From contig JAUWNS010000005.1 of the NCBI GenBank assembly GCA_030612485.1, positions 1 to 27,377 of the forward strand: a DNA stretch of 27,377 nucleotides. Direction: 5' to 3'. This DNA comes from Candidatus Bipolaricaulota bacterium. GTDB lineage: Bacteria > Bipolaricaulota > Bipolaricaulia > UBA7950 > UBA9294. Below, one piece after another: positions 1 through 7,488 of this stretch (position 1 is its first letter; each line of letters opens with the position of its first letter). The notes below the pieces were generated by a model. It did no database searches. It was given only the letters and a program-made list of their open reading frames with translations, and was not told where the DNA came from. The translations under genes were made by a program, and so were the position numbers.

Positions 1-247
1 CGATGAAGTAGCCGAGGAGCTCTCCGGGGACCCCATCGTAATCCACCTTGAGCTCCACTCCGGTGATTACCTCCAGTCCATCGACTTGCATCACCCTCTG
101 CGTAAGGTCGGGGGAGACGATGTCGTGGTCGGTGATGGCGATGGAACATAGGCCGCAGGCCGCGGCTCGTTTCACCAGCTCGGGGATGCTCTGCGTCCCG
201 TCTGAAGCGGTCGTGTGAAGGTGAAGATCGGCGGATCCAGTTCTCAT
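1..247 (-). CDS. PHP-domain metal-dependent phosphoesterase, N-terminal part
   Basis: The gene runs off the left edge, so only about 82 N-terminal residues are visible. Seen: an ATG at 247, then the metal-binding motif HLHT at residues 8-11 followed by ASDG, and ITDHD at about residues 37-41. These are the first two metal-ligand motifs of the PHP family (DNA polymerase PHP, histidinol phosphatase and RNase AM/YciV-type phosphoesterases). The family hydrolyses phosphoester bonds using two or three bound metals. The start overlaps the stop of the upstream epimerase gene as ATGA, which points to co-transcription and coupled translation. A stand-alone YciV/TrpH-like protein is most likely, because the PHP domain starts at the very N-terminus, but the missing C-terminus prevents a finer call. 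Confidence 0.85.
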   Translation of the reverse strand, partial: MRTGSADLHLHTTASDGTQSIPELVKRAAACGLCSIAITDHDIVSPDLTQRVMQVDGLEVITGVELKVDYDGVPGELLGYFI

Positions 248-1344
248 AAGAATCTCTCCTCTATTATTTCTACGATTCGTGTGGCAGCGTGTCCATCCCC
301 GTACGGGTTCTTCGCTTGCGCCATCTCCTTGTAAGCGTGCTCGTCGTCCAATAAACGGTTTACCTCAGAGACGATCTTTTCCGGATCCGTTCCCACAAGA
401 CGCGCTCCACCACTCTGCAGTCCCTCTACCCGTTCCGTGGTATCGCGCAGGACAAGGAGGGGGATGTGAAGCGCCGCTGCCCCCTCTTGCACCCCGCCGG
501 AGTCGGTGAGGATGATGGTCGCGTGCGCCATGAGGTGGACGAACGATACGTAATCGAGGGGATCGATAAGGCTGATCCTCTCTCTCCCTGCCAGCTCCGC
601 CTCGACCGTCCGACGCACGTTTGGGTTTGGATGAACGGGGTAGACTATCGTGACATCGCGCCGTTGCGTCAGCTCGCGCAGCGCCTCGCAGATGCGAAGA
701 ATCCCGCCGTGAAAGCTCTCCCTACGATGCGCCGTCACCAGGATAACCTTCCCCGAGATGGGTTCTTCCACAAGAGGAACCCGCGCGCGCGCGCGGAACA
801 GCGCATCGATCTCCGTGTTTCCGGTGACGTAAATGGTCTCCTTTGCGATACCTTCCGCAAGGAGGTTCTCTTGCGCGTTCTTGGTCGGGGCAAAGTGAAG
901 GTCAGCCACCCGATCGATGAACGAACGATTCATCTCCTCGGGGAACGGGGAGTACTTCTCGTGTGTGCGCAGGCCTGCCTCCACGTGCGCGATCGGGATC
1001 TTGGCGTAGTAGGAGGAGAGCGCTCCTGCAAACGCAGTGTGTGCATCCCCCTGGACGATGACGAGGTCCGGGCGCTCACTCGACAAGACCGGCTCGATCC
1101 GTTCTAGGATCGATCGTGTAATCTGAAACAGATCTTGATCGGGGCGCATCAGGTCGAGGTCGTAATCGGGTGCGATGGAGAAGAGTTGGAGAACCTGATC
1201 GAGGAGTTCACGGTGCTGCGCGCTAACGCAGACGACCGGTTTGATCTGCTCGACAGACCGAAGTGCCTGCAAGACCGGCGCCAGCTTAACCGCCTCCGGC
1301 CGCGTTCCAAAGAAGAGAAGGACCTTCAGCGCTCTTAAAACCAT
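244..1344 (-). CDS. wecB: UDP-N-acetylglucosamine 2-epimerase (non-hydrolysing)
   Basis: A 366-residue protein of the usual length for WecB/MnaA, which interconverts UDP-GlcNAc and UDP-ManNAc in the cytoplasm for surface polysaccharide synthesis. Motifs seen: FGTRPEAVKLAPV near the N-terminus, VEAGLRTHEKYSPFPEEMNR around residue 120, TGNTEID, TAHRRES, HPNPNVR, and SGGVQEGAAALHIPLLVLRDTTER near the C-terminus, covering both Rossmann-like halves (GT-B fold). The ATG at 1344 fits, since family members begin within a few residues of the KVLLFFGTRPE strand. An upstream minus-strand reading frame ends in TAA inside the first codons of this gene, suggesting it once had a coupled upstream partner. 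The downstream PHP gene overlaps it by 4 nt. A hydrolysing epimerase is unlikely, since no kinase domain is fused. Confidence 0.95.
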   Translation of the reverse strand: MVLRALKVLLFFGTRPEAVKLAPVLQALRSVEQIKPVVCVSAQHRELLDQVLQLFSIAPDYDLDLMRPDQDLFQITRSILERIEPVLSSERPDLVIVQGDAHTAFAGALSSYYAKIPIAHVEAGLRTHEKYSPFPEEMNRSFIDRVADLHFAPTKNAQENLLAEGIAKETIYVTGNTEIDALFRARARVPLVEEPISGKVILVTAHRRESFHGGILRICEALRELTQRRDVTIVYPVHPNPNVRRTVEAELAGRERISLIDPLDYVSFVHLMAHATIILTDSGGVQEGAAALHIPLLVLRDTTERVEGLQSGGARLVGTDPEKIVSEVNRLLDDEHAYKEMAQAKNPYGDGHAATRIVEIIEERFL

Positions 1345-1590
1345 GCCATCACCGTAGGACCAGGCTGATGAGGTACACTACAGAAATCTTTAAGCCATGT
1401 TCGTTCGCGTTCGCCACGAACAACAGCGAGCAACTGGACGGCCTGGCGGTATTGGACCCGCTGAGTGACGATCGCTTGCACAAGATACCCCCTTCATAAC
1501 GTTGGGCGAACCATGAGGCTATTACCGAAAAGTATCCTGAAACCGTGCAACCGATCAAGCCGGCATCATATTGCTTCAGTAGCTGCAAAG
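1340..1590 (-). pseudogene. Decayed C-terminal remnant of an unidentified gene upstream of wecB
   Basis: Two minus-strand frames look protein-like over this stretch, but neither forms a whole gene. One frame reads GLIGCTVSGYFSVIASWFAQ then RYEGG at about 1490-1560. After an apparent frameshift another frame reads QRVQYRQAVQLLAVVRGERE and ends PGPTVMAWF, with TAA at 1335-1337, just inside the wecB start codon region (ATGGTTTTAA). The 5' part is cut off at the repeat element beginning at 1593. An EGG motif followed by an H..RV-like stretch vaguely resembles the RpiB sugar-phosphate isomerase tail, but this is weak and I do not assign a function. That this is a remnant at all is an inference. 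Confidence 0.3.
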
Positions 1591-1592
1591 GA

Positions 1593-1914
1593 GGTTCCTT
1601 GTCGTTTCCAGTGGGTAGCTGAAGATAAGGTGCGTAACGGAGTACCTCTCGCGAAGTCGCGAAACAGTGACGCGTAATGAGTGAAGGGTAATGAGAAAGA
1701 GCAAAAGCATTTTCTCGCAAAGACGCAGAGACCTGTCTGCCGTCGTGTTCCGACAGGCAGGCGCAGAGAACAGCAGGAAGAGGGGGGAAAACAAGGATCA
1801 AAGGCATGTCTTAGCGATCTTGGCGTCTTGAGTGAGCGTAGCGAGCGGGCGAGAGAACAGCGTTTTATCATCTGCGGTCAGGAGTTTGTTACCCACTCGA
1901 AACGACAAGGAACC
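1593..1914. repeat. MITE-like repeat, copy A, with inverted terminal repeats
   Basis: About 322 bp bounded by near-perfect inverted repeats. The left end, at 1593-1618, is GGTTCCTTGTCGTTT then CCAGTGGGTAG. The right end, at 1890-1914, is the reverse complement with one or two differences. A second copy lies at 23151-23434 with the same left end and shared internal stretches, including CTCGCAAAGACGCAGAGA-type sequence and GATCTTGGCGTCTTGAGTGA. It holds no plausible gene, so it fits a non-autonomous element. No target-site duplication is obvious here, unlike copy B. Its right end has been read into by the IS256-type transposase fragment. Confidence 0.75.
1732..1761. repeat. Small palindromic unit nested in repeat copy A
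   Basis: A 30-bp imperfect palindrome (CCTGTCTGCCGTCG, loop TGTT, CCGACAGGCAGG) lies between two copies of CGCAGAGA at 1724-1731 and 1762-1769. Copy B of the larger repeat lacks it. A close relative of its core is found at 21503-21530. It resembles a REP-like hairpin inserted into the larger element. Because CGCAGAGA-like units are naturally tandem in this type of repeat, the flanking pair is not proof of a target duplication. Confidence 0.5.
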
Positions 1915-2273
1915 GGTAGTTTCTTCTGCAACGCCTTCAGGTCCTCCTTATCCCTCCGTGTTGTTAAATGAGCAACCAGCACCGACAAGTTCTCGTAATG
2001 GGACAGATGATGGAATCCCTCCGCCGCCGTCACCAACCCTGCTGCCAGCCAGCGCACAGCTTGATCTGTCTCAACACGCCACCGGTTGACTTTCCCACTC
2101 CCGTAACGGAAGTTCTGAATCGTATTCTCAATCATATTCGTGCTCAAGAAACTCACGTGCAGGGTTGATGGTCTGTCCAACAGATGCACACGGGTTAAAT
2201 CCAACCCTACTTCTTGCAGGCTCTGGTGCGCTGCTGCGCTCCAGGAAACTATCCAACTTTCGAGCTCATTATC
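1878..2273 (-). pseudogene. IS256/Mutator-type transposase, C-terminal remnant
   Basis: About 130 codons are open from 2273 to a TGA at 1878, preceded in frame by a TAG at 2274-2276. Seen: LSTNMIENTIQNFRYGSGKV followed by NRWRVETDQAVRWLAAGL and a GFHHLSHYENL tail. This matches the conserved C-terminal block of Mutator/IS256-type transposases (STN.IEN, then R..V.RW, then RW.A..L..A..GFR...GY..L). These enzymes are normally about 400 residues with a DDE core; the catalytic N-terminal two thirds is missing. The last residues are encoded by the right inverted end of repeat copy A, so the natural C-terminus has been replaced. No intact insertion sequence remains around it. Confidence 0.7.
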
Positions 2274-2324
2274 CTATTTCCCGCGCAGGTTCAGTCGCAT
2301 CATGGGGTTTTCTCCGTGGCTACC

Positions 2325-2750
2325 TTAATGTGCGCTACTATCAAGTCGGCGGGTGATCTCAGTATAGAAGACCGCTGGGTCTGAAATACACAGGGACAAA
2401 GCCTCCATACGGCAGAACCCTCCGTCGTTACGTCGAACACGATCAATGACTCGTACAACTTCCAGCGGAATACCTGCCTCTTGGAGGATATCTACAGCTG
2501 GTTTCGAGGCAACCGGAGTAAGAACTTCCCTTACTCGAGCGTAGACAAGTAGCTTTGCAGCCGCTCCACCAAGCATCTTATCAATAACGGTAGTTCCCTG
2601 GAATGCTTCGCCCAGTGTCACAATTGCTTGCAAGAGGGGCTCAAGCCGCCTACCATGCGAGGCAAATAAGATACGGTCTCCCTTTTCCACCAGTAGACTC
2701 AAGTTTTGCGATGCAAATTCAGCTAGCTTCCGTTTGGATCTCTCTATCAC
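2325..2750 (-). CDS. DUF1893 domain protein (TM1506-like)
   Basis: About 141 residues. The pattern ILFASHGRRLEPLLQAI, then IDKMLGGAAAKLLVYARV, SKPAVDILQEAGI, and RNDGGFCRMEAL follows the DUF1893 family, which includes the structurally solved Thermotoga maritima TM1506 with a cytidine-deaminase-like fold. The motif usually written C-P-M-E is C-R-M-E here. The biochemical role of the family is not known to me. I place the start at GTG 2750, because a good Shine-Dalgarno (TTGGAGGTACCT) precedes it by 5 nt; a TTG at 2762 would sit inside that site. It lies 129 bp downstream of the PfkB-type kinase on the same strand and may be the last gene of the sugar cluster. Confidence 0.75.
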   Translation of the reverse strand: MIERSKRKLAEFASQNLSLLVEKGDRILFASHGRRLEPLLQAIVTLGEAFQGTTVIDKMLGGAAAKLLVYARVREVLTPVASKPAVDILQEAGIPLEVVRVIDRVRRNDGGFCRMEALSLCISDPAVFYTEITRRLDSSAH

Positions 2751-2891
2751 AGGTACCTCCAAGATGAGACTGCATCCATTCTAAATAACTACCTTTTCAA
2801 CTTCTATAGACGCGAAGTGATTCTCAACGGGAGCGACTAACCAGCCCAGTCTTTACAACTTCGCCGCCCTAATCAACGCGTTCATGTCTCG

Positions 2892-3932
2892 TTAACGCTC
2901 ATCTGTTCCTTGCCATTCGTGAAACTGCGCGAGGATTTGTTTCGGCCTCGCCGTTCCTGTAGTTCCTACTTGCTTAATTGTAATGGAGGCGATTAAGCAA
3001 GCCATGACGGCGGCCTCTTCGGGGCTTGCCCCTTGACATAGGGCAACCAAAAGACCTGCCATGACTGCATCTCCAGCCCCTACGACATCGATCGGTTCCT
3101 CCACTGGAATTGCTGGTACATGCAGGACATCATCGCCGTTTGGAAAGACAAAGATCCCCTGTTCGGCAGCGGTGATGAACACGGGCTTGCCGCTGACACG
3201 ATATAGTTCCTTTCCCCAGCGGCGAAGTGCTGTCCGATTGGCTCGCTCCTCTGGATCCACTCCCATTGCTAGAGCGGTCTCGTAATCGTTTGGCTTATAG
3301 ATGACGTTCCGGAAAAGGTCAATCCGTGCTCGTGAGTCGACGATAAAAACCTTCTCTGGGTATTCGGCTGCCAACTGACTTAACTCGTCTCTCACCCAAT
3401 CGGTGATGACGCCACAGTTTCGTTCCTCCACTTGGTCGCAGATTGCTACGCCATCGACTCGCGGAATGATCTGTCGTAGTGCCTCGATTATGAGTTCTTC
3501 AACCTCAGGCGGCATCACCTCACGGTTCCTAATATCGATACGATTAAGTTCATGTTTCTCACCCGTCTGTTCCCACATCATAGGCTTCATGTACGTGGGC
3601 GTGTGGCGCGTTTGCGTAACGATCAGCCCATCGATGTTCACACCTAACATCAGCAGAGCTTGCTTGAGTTCGTATCCCTCACCATCGTCGCCGATGACAG
3701 CGAGTATGGAAACCATAGTTCCAAGAGCACACAGATCCTTAGCCACGGTACCGGCCGCTCCGGGAAGCAGGCGCAGCTGCACAGCTTGATAAGCTTCAAG
3801 GCCTGTTTCCAACGATGCTTCAGACAGTTCCTTTTTAAGGATGAGGTATTTGTCTAAGAAAAGATCTCCCACAACCAATACGTGAACATCGGATAGTCTT
3901 GAGAGTATATTCGAAAGGCATTTTTCCTTCAT
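2892..3932 (-). CDS. PfkB-family sugar kinase, HldE/RfaE1 kinase-domain type
   Basis: A 346-residue single-domain ribokinase/PfkB-fold protein. Seen: VLVVGDLFLDKYL near residue 18, as in the heptose-7-phosphate kinase domain of HldE; GAAGTVAKDLCALG (sugar-binding GG-N region, with N replaced); NRIDIRN; KPNDYE; and the catalytic DVVGAGDAVMAGLL near residue 280. HldE phosphorylates D-glycero-D-manno-heptose 7-phosphate at C1. Here the nucleotidyltransferase domain of HldE is absent. The ATG at 3932 lies 3 nt after the upstream stop, with GGAGAAGATG as ribosome site inside the upstream gene, so the two are translationally coupled. Together with the GmhA-like isomerase and HAD hydrolase nearby it suggests heptose-like chemistry. 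Other PfkB substrates such as ketohexoses remain possible. Confidence 0.8.
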   Translation of the reverse strand: MKEKCLSNILSRLSDVHVLVVGDLFLDKYLILKKELSEASLETGLEAYQAVQLRLLPGAAGTVAKDLCALGTMVSILAVIGDDGEGYELKQALLMLGVNIDGLIVTQTRHTPTYMKPMMWEQTGEKHELNRIDIRNREVMPPEVEELIIEALRQIIPRVDGVAICDQVEERNCGVITDWVRDELSQLAAEYPEKVFIVDSRARIDLFRNVIYKPNDYETALAMGVDPEERANRTALRRWGKELYRVSGKPVFITAAEQGIFVFPNGDDVLHVPAIPVEEPIDVVGAGDAVMAGLLVALCQGASPEEAAVMACLIASITIKQVGTTGTARPKQILAQFHEWQGTDER

Positions 3933-3935
3933 ATT

Positions 3936-4898
3936 TTACATCTTCTCCAGGATCAATTGATGTAAGTTGGGTAGGGTAATCTGGTGGTCGCCACGAACAT
4001 AAAAGCTTTTCCCATTCTTCTCTACGGCGCGAACGAGGATGGTCTTGTAAGGGCGGAAGTAGTAACTGGCCTTATCCTTGGGGGCCTCACGGTGGATATC
4101 TGGGCCCAGGTCAATAAGATCGAAGACAGCCGTGGCGAAGTGTTCGATTCGTTTTCCCTTCTGGTGGGCAATGTTTCGTGCCATGGATAGGGCCTTTTGA
4201 AACACTTCAGGGCCCATTACAGCAGTACCGTAGTTTAGAAATATACCTCCTTCTAAATCCAAAAGCGCGTGGGCAAAGGTCAGAAAGTCTCTGTAGGAGG
4301 CCAAAGCGGCTGCAGCAGGATCGAAATTGGGATGCGTATGAATGATGTCCTGCCCAATCCCGATATGAATTGTCATGGGCAGCTTCAGTCGATAGCCCGC
4401 AGCAAGGATCGAGACATCGCGGTGAGGAAACTCTCCATCTTCGATTGCTTGTCCCACTGCTTCGCCGAACCCAAACCTCTCTTTAATCTTACCGTTCACC
4501 GCTTCGTTGATACCCCCCGTCTCTTGCCAAAGACCGAATTGCCCTCGGCCCAGGTAGCGTGCCACAGATTCGGTTGTTGCTCCGATGAGGGCCAGTTCAT
4601 AGTCATGGATACAGCAGGCTCCATTCCCTCCTACGTGCGTGATGAGATCACGCTCCATTAGGTCAATTACGTACCGAGAAAGCCCGCGTTTGATCACGTG
4701 GGCACCCATCATGAGAATAACTGGCCTTTCATTCTTCCGAGCTTGAACGATCAGCTCGGCGATTTGCGTGAGGTTGCGGTCGTCGAATGGTGGGGGGTCC
4801 CAATCCAAAGGAAGAATCTCGGACAGATGCATATCGTGGACACGCTTGGATAAATGCTGAAGATGCAAACTCCCTCGATCGAATTGCGGATAAGGCAT
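3936..4898 (-). CDS. Conserved protein of unknown function, possibly deoxyhypusine-synthase-like fold
   Basis: A 320-residue soluble protein. Notable segments are PVILMMGAHVIKRGLSRYVI, THVGGNGACCIHDYELALIG, HIGIGQDIIHTHPNFDPAAA and FLNYGTAVMGPEVFQKALSM. The order (substrate strand, GGNGA loop, then glycine-rich loop with GIGQDI..THP) recalls Rossmann-type NAD-binding proteins related to deoxyhypusine synthase. That family link is from general memory and is tentative; the eIF5A-modifying lysine motif is not evident to me. No membrane or signal sequence is seen. A strong ribosome site (AAGGAGTGATCA) precedes the ATG at 4898. Tight coupling to the downstream PfkB kinase suggests it acts on the same sugar or phosphate. 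The histidine-rich GIGQDIIHTHP stretch could bind metal. Confidence 0.6.
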   Translation of the reverse strand: MPYPQFDRGSLHLQHLSKRVHDMHLSEILPLDWDPPPFDDRNLTQIAELIVQARKNERPVILMMGAHVIKRGLSRYVIDLMERDLITHVGGNGACCIHDYELALIGATTESVARYLGRGQFGLWQETGGINEAVNGKIKERFGFGEAVGQAIEDGEFPHRDVSILAAGYRLKLPMTIHIGIGQDIIHTHPNFDPAAAALASYRDFLTFAHALLDLEGGIFLNYGTAVMGPEVFQKALSMARNIAHQKGKRIEHFATAVFDLIDLGPDIHREAPKDKASYYFRPYKTILVRAVEKNGKSFYVRGDHQITLPNLHQLILEKM

Positions 4899-5067
4899 TG
4901 ATCACTCCTTATTTGATTTGTTACCTCGTATATGGAGATTGATACCACTCTGACTACTCAAAGCTACGTAATTCCGATGAGCTTCGCGGCCCACAAGGTG
5001 ATGTCGCACATGGAAAACACTTCCTGATAGGCTTTATCTCCGGTCTTTGGAAGTAATACATATGTAC

Positions 5068-5931
5068 TCAAGGGCCATTGGTTCTCTGGAGTGGTTCAAG
5101 TGTATCCCCTCTCAGGAAGTCCACTAGTCGTGCATGCTCCCGAAAGTCGGAAATGATGACATCAGCACCGGCTTCGATCAGTCGTTCCCGCTTCCATTCG
5201 TTCATTCCTTTACGGGTAATCTCGTTCGACGCCACTCCTACAGCGGTTCCTCCCACGCTCTTAGTCTCCTCGACCTCCACAAATCCATCACCAAACGAGA
5301 CGAACTCCTCTCCTTGCAGATGGTGCTCCTCGATAATGCGTTCGATGACCATTCGCTTTGAGAAGAGCTTCCAGTTGTCCAGCGCTCCGTAAATCCCTGA
5401 GAAGTACTGGTCGACTTGCAGGCTGCGGGCCTCGTCCAATACATAGACCTCGTCCGTCCCTGAGGCCAGATAGCATAGTATCCCTCGGTTCTGAAGAGCC
5501 TCAAGCACCCCTCGAGATCCAGGAATCATGAGTTCATCGGGGTTGACACGACCAGTCTGCAACGCCTCGTATCGTCCCTTGATGCTCTCCCAAAGACGCT
5601 TGTGGTACATCTTTTTGTACTCGATAGGATCCAATGGCTTGCCTCCTCGGCACTTCACTTCTTTGCCAAGCCTGATCATCTGGTAGATCGTTTGTTTTCC
5701 CGTTAGTATTGTGACGAAATCCGTGACGAGCGTCTTAATCTCTTCTTGAGGCTTGTCCTGCCCTTTCGGAGTACCTTTCAGGATTTCTACCATCATCGAG
5801 GTCATAATGTCTTGCCACCCTGCCCGAATTAGGGAAAGCGTCCCATCGAAATCGAAGAGAGCGTAGCGAATATGTCCTACAGGAAGACCTGAATGAACGA
5901 CCTCGATACGTGTGCCAGGAAGGTAACCCAT
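5068..5931 (-). CDS. HAD-superfamily hydrolase (probable sugar-phosphate phosphatase)
   Basis: About 287 residues. Motif I is YALFDFDGTLSLIRAGW (nucleophile and acid Asp in DFDGT), motif II is YLASGTDEVY, a conserved Lys follows in KRMVIERI, and motif IV is VSFGDGFVEVEETK. A helical cap of about 90 residues lies between motifs I and II, as in class I HAD phosphatases. I choose the ATG at 5931, just after the TAG of the ROK kinase (5934-5936), because the longer reading frame from 5973 would add unrelated residues encoded inside that gene. It differs from GmhB, which is shorter and carries LDRDGT. A phosphatase or phosphoglucomutase acting on a product of this cluster is likely; the exact substrate is unknown. 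Confidence 0.85.
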   Translation of the reverse strand: MGYLPGTRIEVVHSGLPVGHIRYALFDFDGTLSLIRAGWQDIMTSMMVEILKGTPKGQDKPQEEIKTLVTDFVTILTGKQTIYQMIRLGKEVKCRGGKPLDPIEYKKMYHKRLWESIKGRYEALQTGRVNPDELMIPGSRGVLEALQNRGILCYLASGTDEVYVLDEARSLQVDQYFSGIYGALDNWKLFSKRMVIERIIEEHHLQGEEFVSFGDGFVEVEETKSVGGTAVGVASNEITRKGMNEWKRERLIEAGADVIISDFREHARLVDFLRGDTLEPLQRTNGP

Positions 5932-5933
5932 CG

Positions 5934-6896
5934 CTATTTGGAAGCCGCCTCGGCTAGTGCAATCGCGCCCCAAAGCGGCGCTTCGCCCCCCAGAGCAGAT
6001 AGGACAATATCAGCCGTAAGAGCGGAGAGCAGGTTCAACCGCGTCGCATTCCGTACCCACCGTAAATACTCTGCTCCCGCTTTGGTCACCCCCCCTCCCA
6101 GGACAACTCGGTCTGGGTTCATCAATGATATGGCACAAGCGATTCCCCTCCCCAAGGCCTCGCCCGCCTCTCGGAGGATCTTGGTTGCCAACTCATCTCC
6201 AGCAGCAGCAGCCTGAGCCACCGCCTCGGCCGTAAGTGCCATCGAGTCGTGGCCAGAAATGGTCCGCAAAGACGTCTCAATTGCTGGTTGTGCGGTCATG
6301 ATTTCACTGGCACGACGAGCAATCGCTTGCCCTGAGGAGAGCGCTTCCACACATCCTCGCCGCCCGCACGTACAGAGGGGCCCGTCCTTCAAAATCGACA
6401 TGTGTCCGATCTCTCCAGCAAGGCCATCCCGTCCATGATGGATCTGCCCTCCAAGGATCCACCCACCGCCAACCCCGGTACTGACAGTAACATACAAGAG
6501 TGTCTCACTTCCCTTCCCGGCCCCAAACTGCCACTCCCCAAACGCAGCAACATTAGCATCATTGTCCACTACCACCGGAACCTTGAAGCGACTTTCCAGC
6601 CACTCTCCCAATGGGAAACCTTCCCAACCCCCGACGTGGTGGGATCGCACCACTTTCCCTTGCTTTTGTTGGACCAGCCCCCCGAAGCTTACGCCCACAG
6701 CGGCAGGAGCCTCCCCTGCCAGAACCTCATCGCATATCTCTAGCATTAGTTCCCGATCTGCGGTCGCATCATTCGTTGGTGGGGAAAGAACGGAAGCCAC
6801 CCGGGTGAACCCCTTGCCCTCGGCACCCTCACGCCGCCAAGTTGCCGCCGCTAGCTTTGTACCACCAAAATCAAGCGCAAGAAGGGCGGGGTTCAT
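5934..6896 (-). CDS. ROK-family sugar kinase (glucokinase or N-acetylmannosamine kinase-like)
   Basis: A 320-residue ROK protein with no helix-turn-helix, so a kinase rather than a repressor. Seen: ALDFGGTKLAAA at the N-terminus (ATP phosphate-binding loop), VVDNDANVAAFGEW with the catalytic Asp, EIGHMSI with the conserved Glu-His, and the zinc motif CTCGRRGCVEA around residue 160. The protein phosphorylates a hexose or N-acylhexosamine at O6 with ATP. Its ATG overlaps the stop of the SIS-isomerase gene (ATGA), showing a coupled operon. With a DapA/NanA-family aldolase in the same cluster, ManNAc or a related amino sugar is one candidate substrate, but no NanE epimerase is present, so glucose-type substrates stay open. 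Confidence 0.9.
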   Translation of the reverse strand: MNPALLALDFGGTKLAAATWRREGAEGKGFTRVASVLSPPTNDATADRELMLEICDEVLAGEAPAAVGVSFGGLVQQKQGKVVRSHHVGGWEGFPLGEWLESRFKVPVVVDNDANVAAFGEWQFGAGKGSETLLYVTVSTGVGGGWILGGQIHHGRDGLAGEIGHMSILKDGPLCTCGRRGCVEALSSGQAIARRASEIMTAQPAIETSLRTISGHDSMALTAEAVAQAAAAGDELATKILREAGEALGRGIACAISLMNPDRVVLGGGVTKAGAEYLRWVRNATRLNLLSALTADIVLSALGGEAPLWGAIALAEAASK

Positions 6897-7432
6897 AACA
6901 GTAACTCCCTAAAGACCGCGTGAAGGATAATTTGATGGGCATCCTCAATGTGCTGCATGTCTTCCGAGAGAACGATAATACAAAGGTCGACCTTGTCTTT
7001 AAGCTTCCCCCCCTGGTATCCGGTGAGTCCTACTGTCCTAAGGCCTCGCCTTTGAGCAACGTCCATGGCACGTAAAACATTACTAGAATTTCCTGAAGCG
7101 GATATCCCGATAGCTACGTCCCCGGGCTGACCAAGCGACTGCAGAGGTTCAGCGAAGACCATCTCGTAACCATAGTCATTGGCATAGGCAGAGAAGGTTG
7201 CGATGTCATGTAGAGTTACCACTCGAAAGCGAGGCCGGCCTTCCTGGACTGTGCTCTTTCCCAGGTCACATGCAAAGTGAGAGGCCGCTGTGGCAGATCC
7301 CCCGTTACCGAACACAAACACCATTCCCCCTCGATCTCTAACGTCTTGAAGAAGTTGAACAAGCTCTTCTATCTGTTGTTCTGGTAGGTTTCCTAGAAGC
7401 TCTGACAAATTCCGTAAATACTCCTTAACCAT
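6893..7432 (-). CDS. SIS-domain phosphosugar isomerase, GmhA-like
   Basis: A 179-residue protein, the usual length of GmhA (sedoheptulose-7-phosphate isomerase). Seen: a helical start, the phosphate loop FVFGNGGSATAASHFACDL, ANDYGYEMVFAEPLQSLGQP, GISASGNSSNVL, and near the C-terminus HIEDAHQIILH. The spacing of the last motif matches the catalytic histidine region of GmhA. GmhA turns sedoheptulose 7-phosphate into D-glycero-D-manno-heptose 7-phosphate. The conserved sub-motifs make a heptose or closely related ketose phosphate a reasonable substrate. The start at ATG 7432 follows GAGGTGA. It lies 56 bp after the FAD oxidoreductase gene and overlaps the ROK kinase. Confidence 0.85.
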   Translation of the reverse strand: MVKEYLRNLSELLGNLPEQQIEELVQLLQDVRDRGGMVFVFGNGGSATAASHFACDLGKSTVQEGRPRFRVVTLHDIATFSAYANDYGYEMVFAEPLQSLGQPGDVAIGISASGNSSNVLRAMDVAQRRGLRTVGLTGYQGGKLKDKVDLCIIVLSEDMQHIEDAHQIILHAVFRELLL

Positions 7433-7488
7433 AGTTCACCTCGCCTTACTGTTAGTATAAAATTAATCTTTAATATCAGACCGTCGCA

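Noticed and set aside
466..1107. Open plus-strand frame of 213 codons opposite wecB
   Set aside because: It is antisense to a clear UDP-GlcNAc 2-epimerase and has no family features.
3936..4898. A true deoxyhypusine synthase
   Set aside because: No eIF5A homologue or clear catalytic lysine motif is visible; only a loose fold resemblance is proposed.
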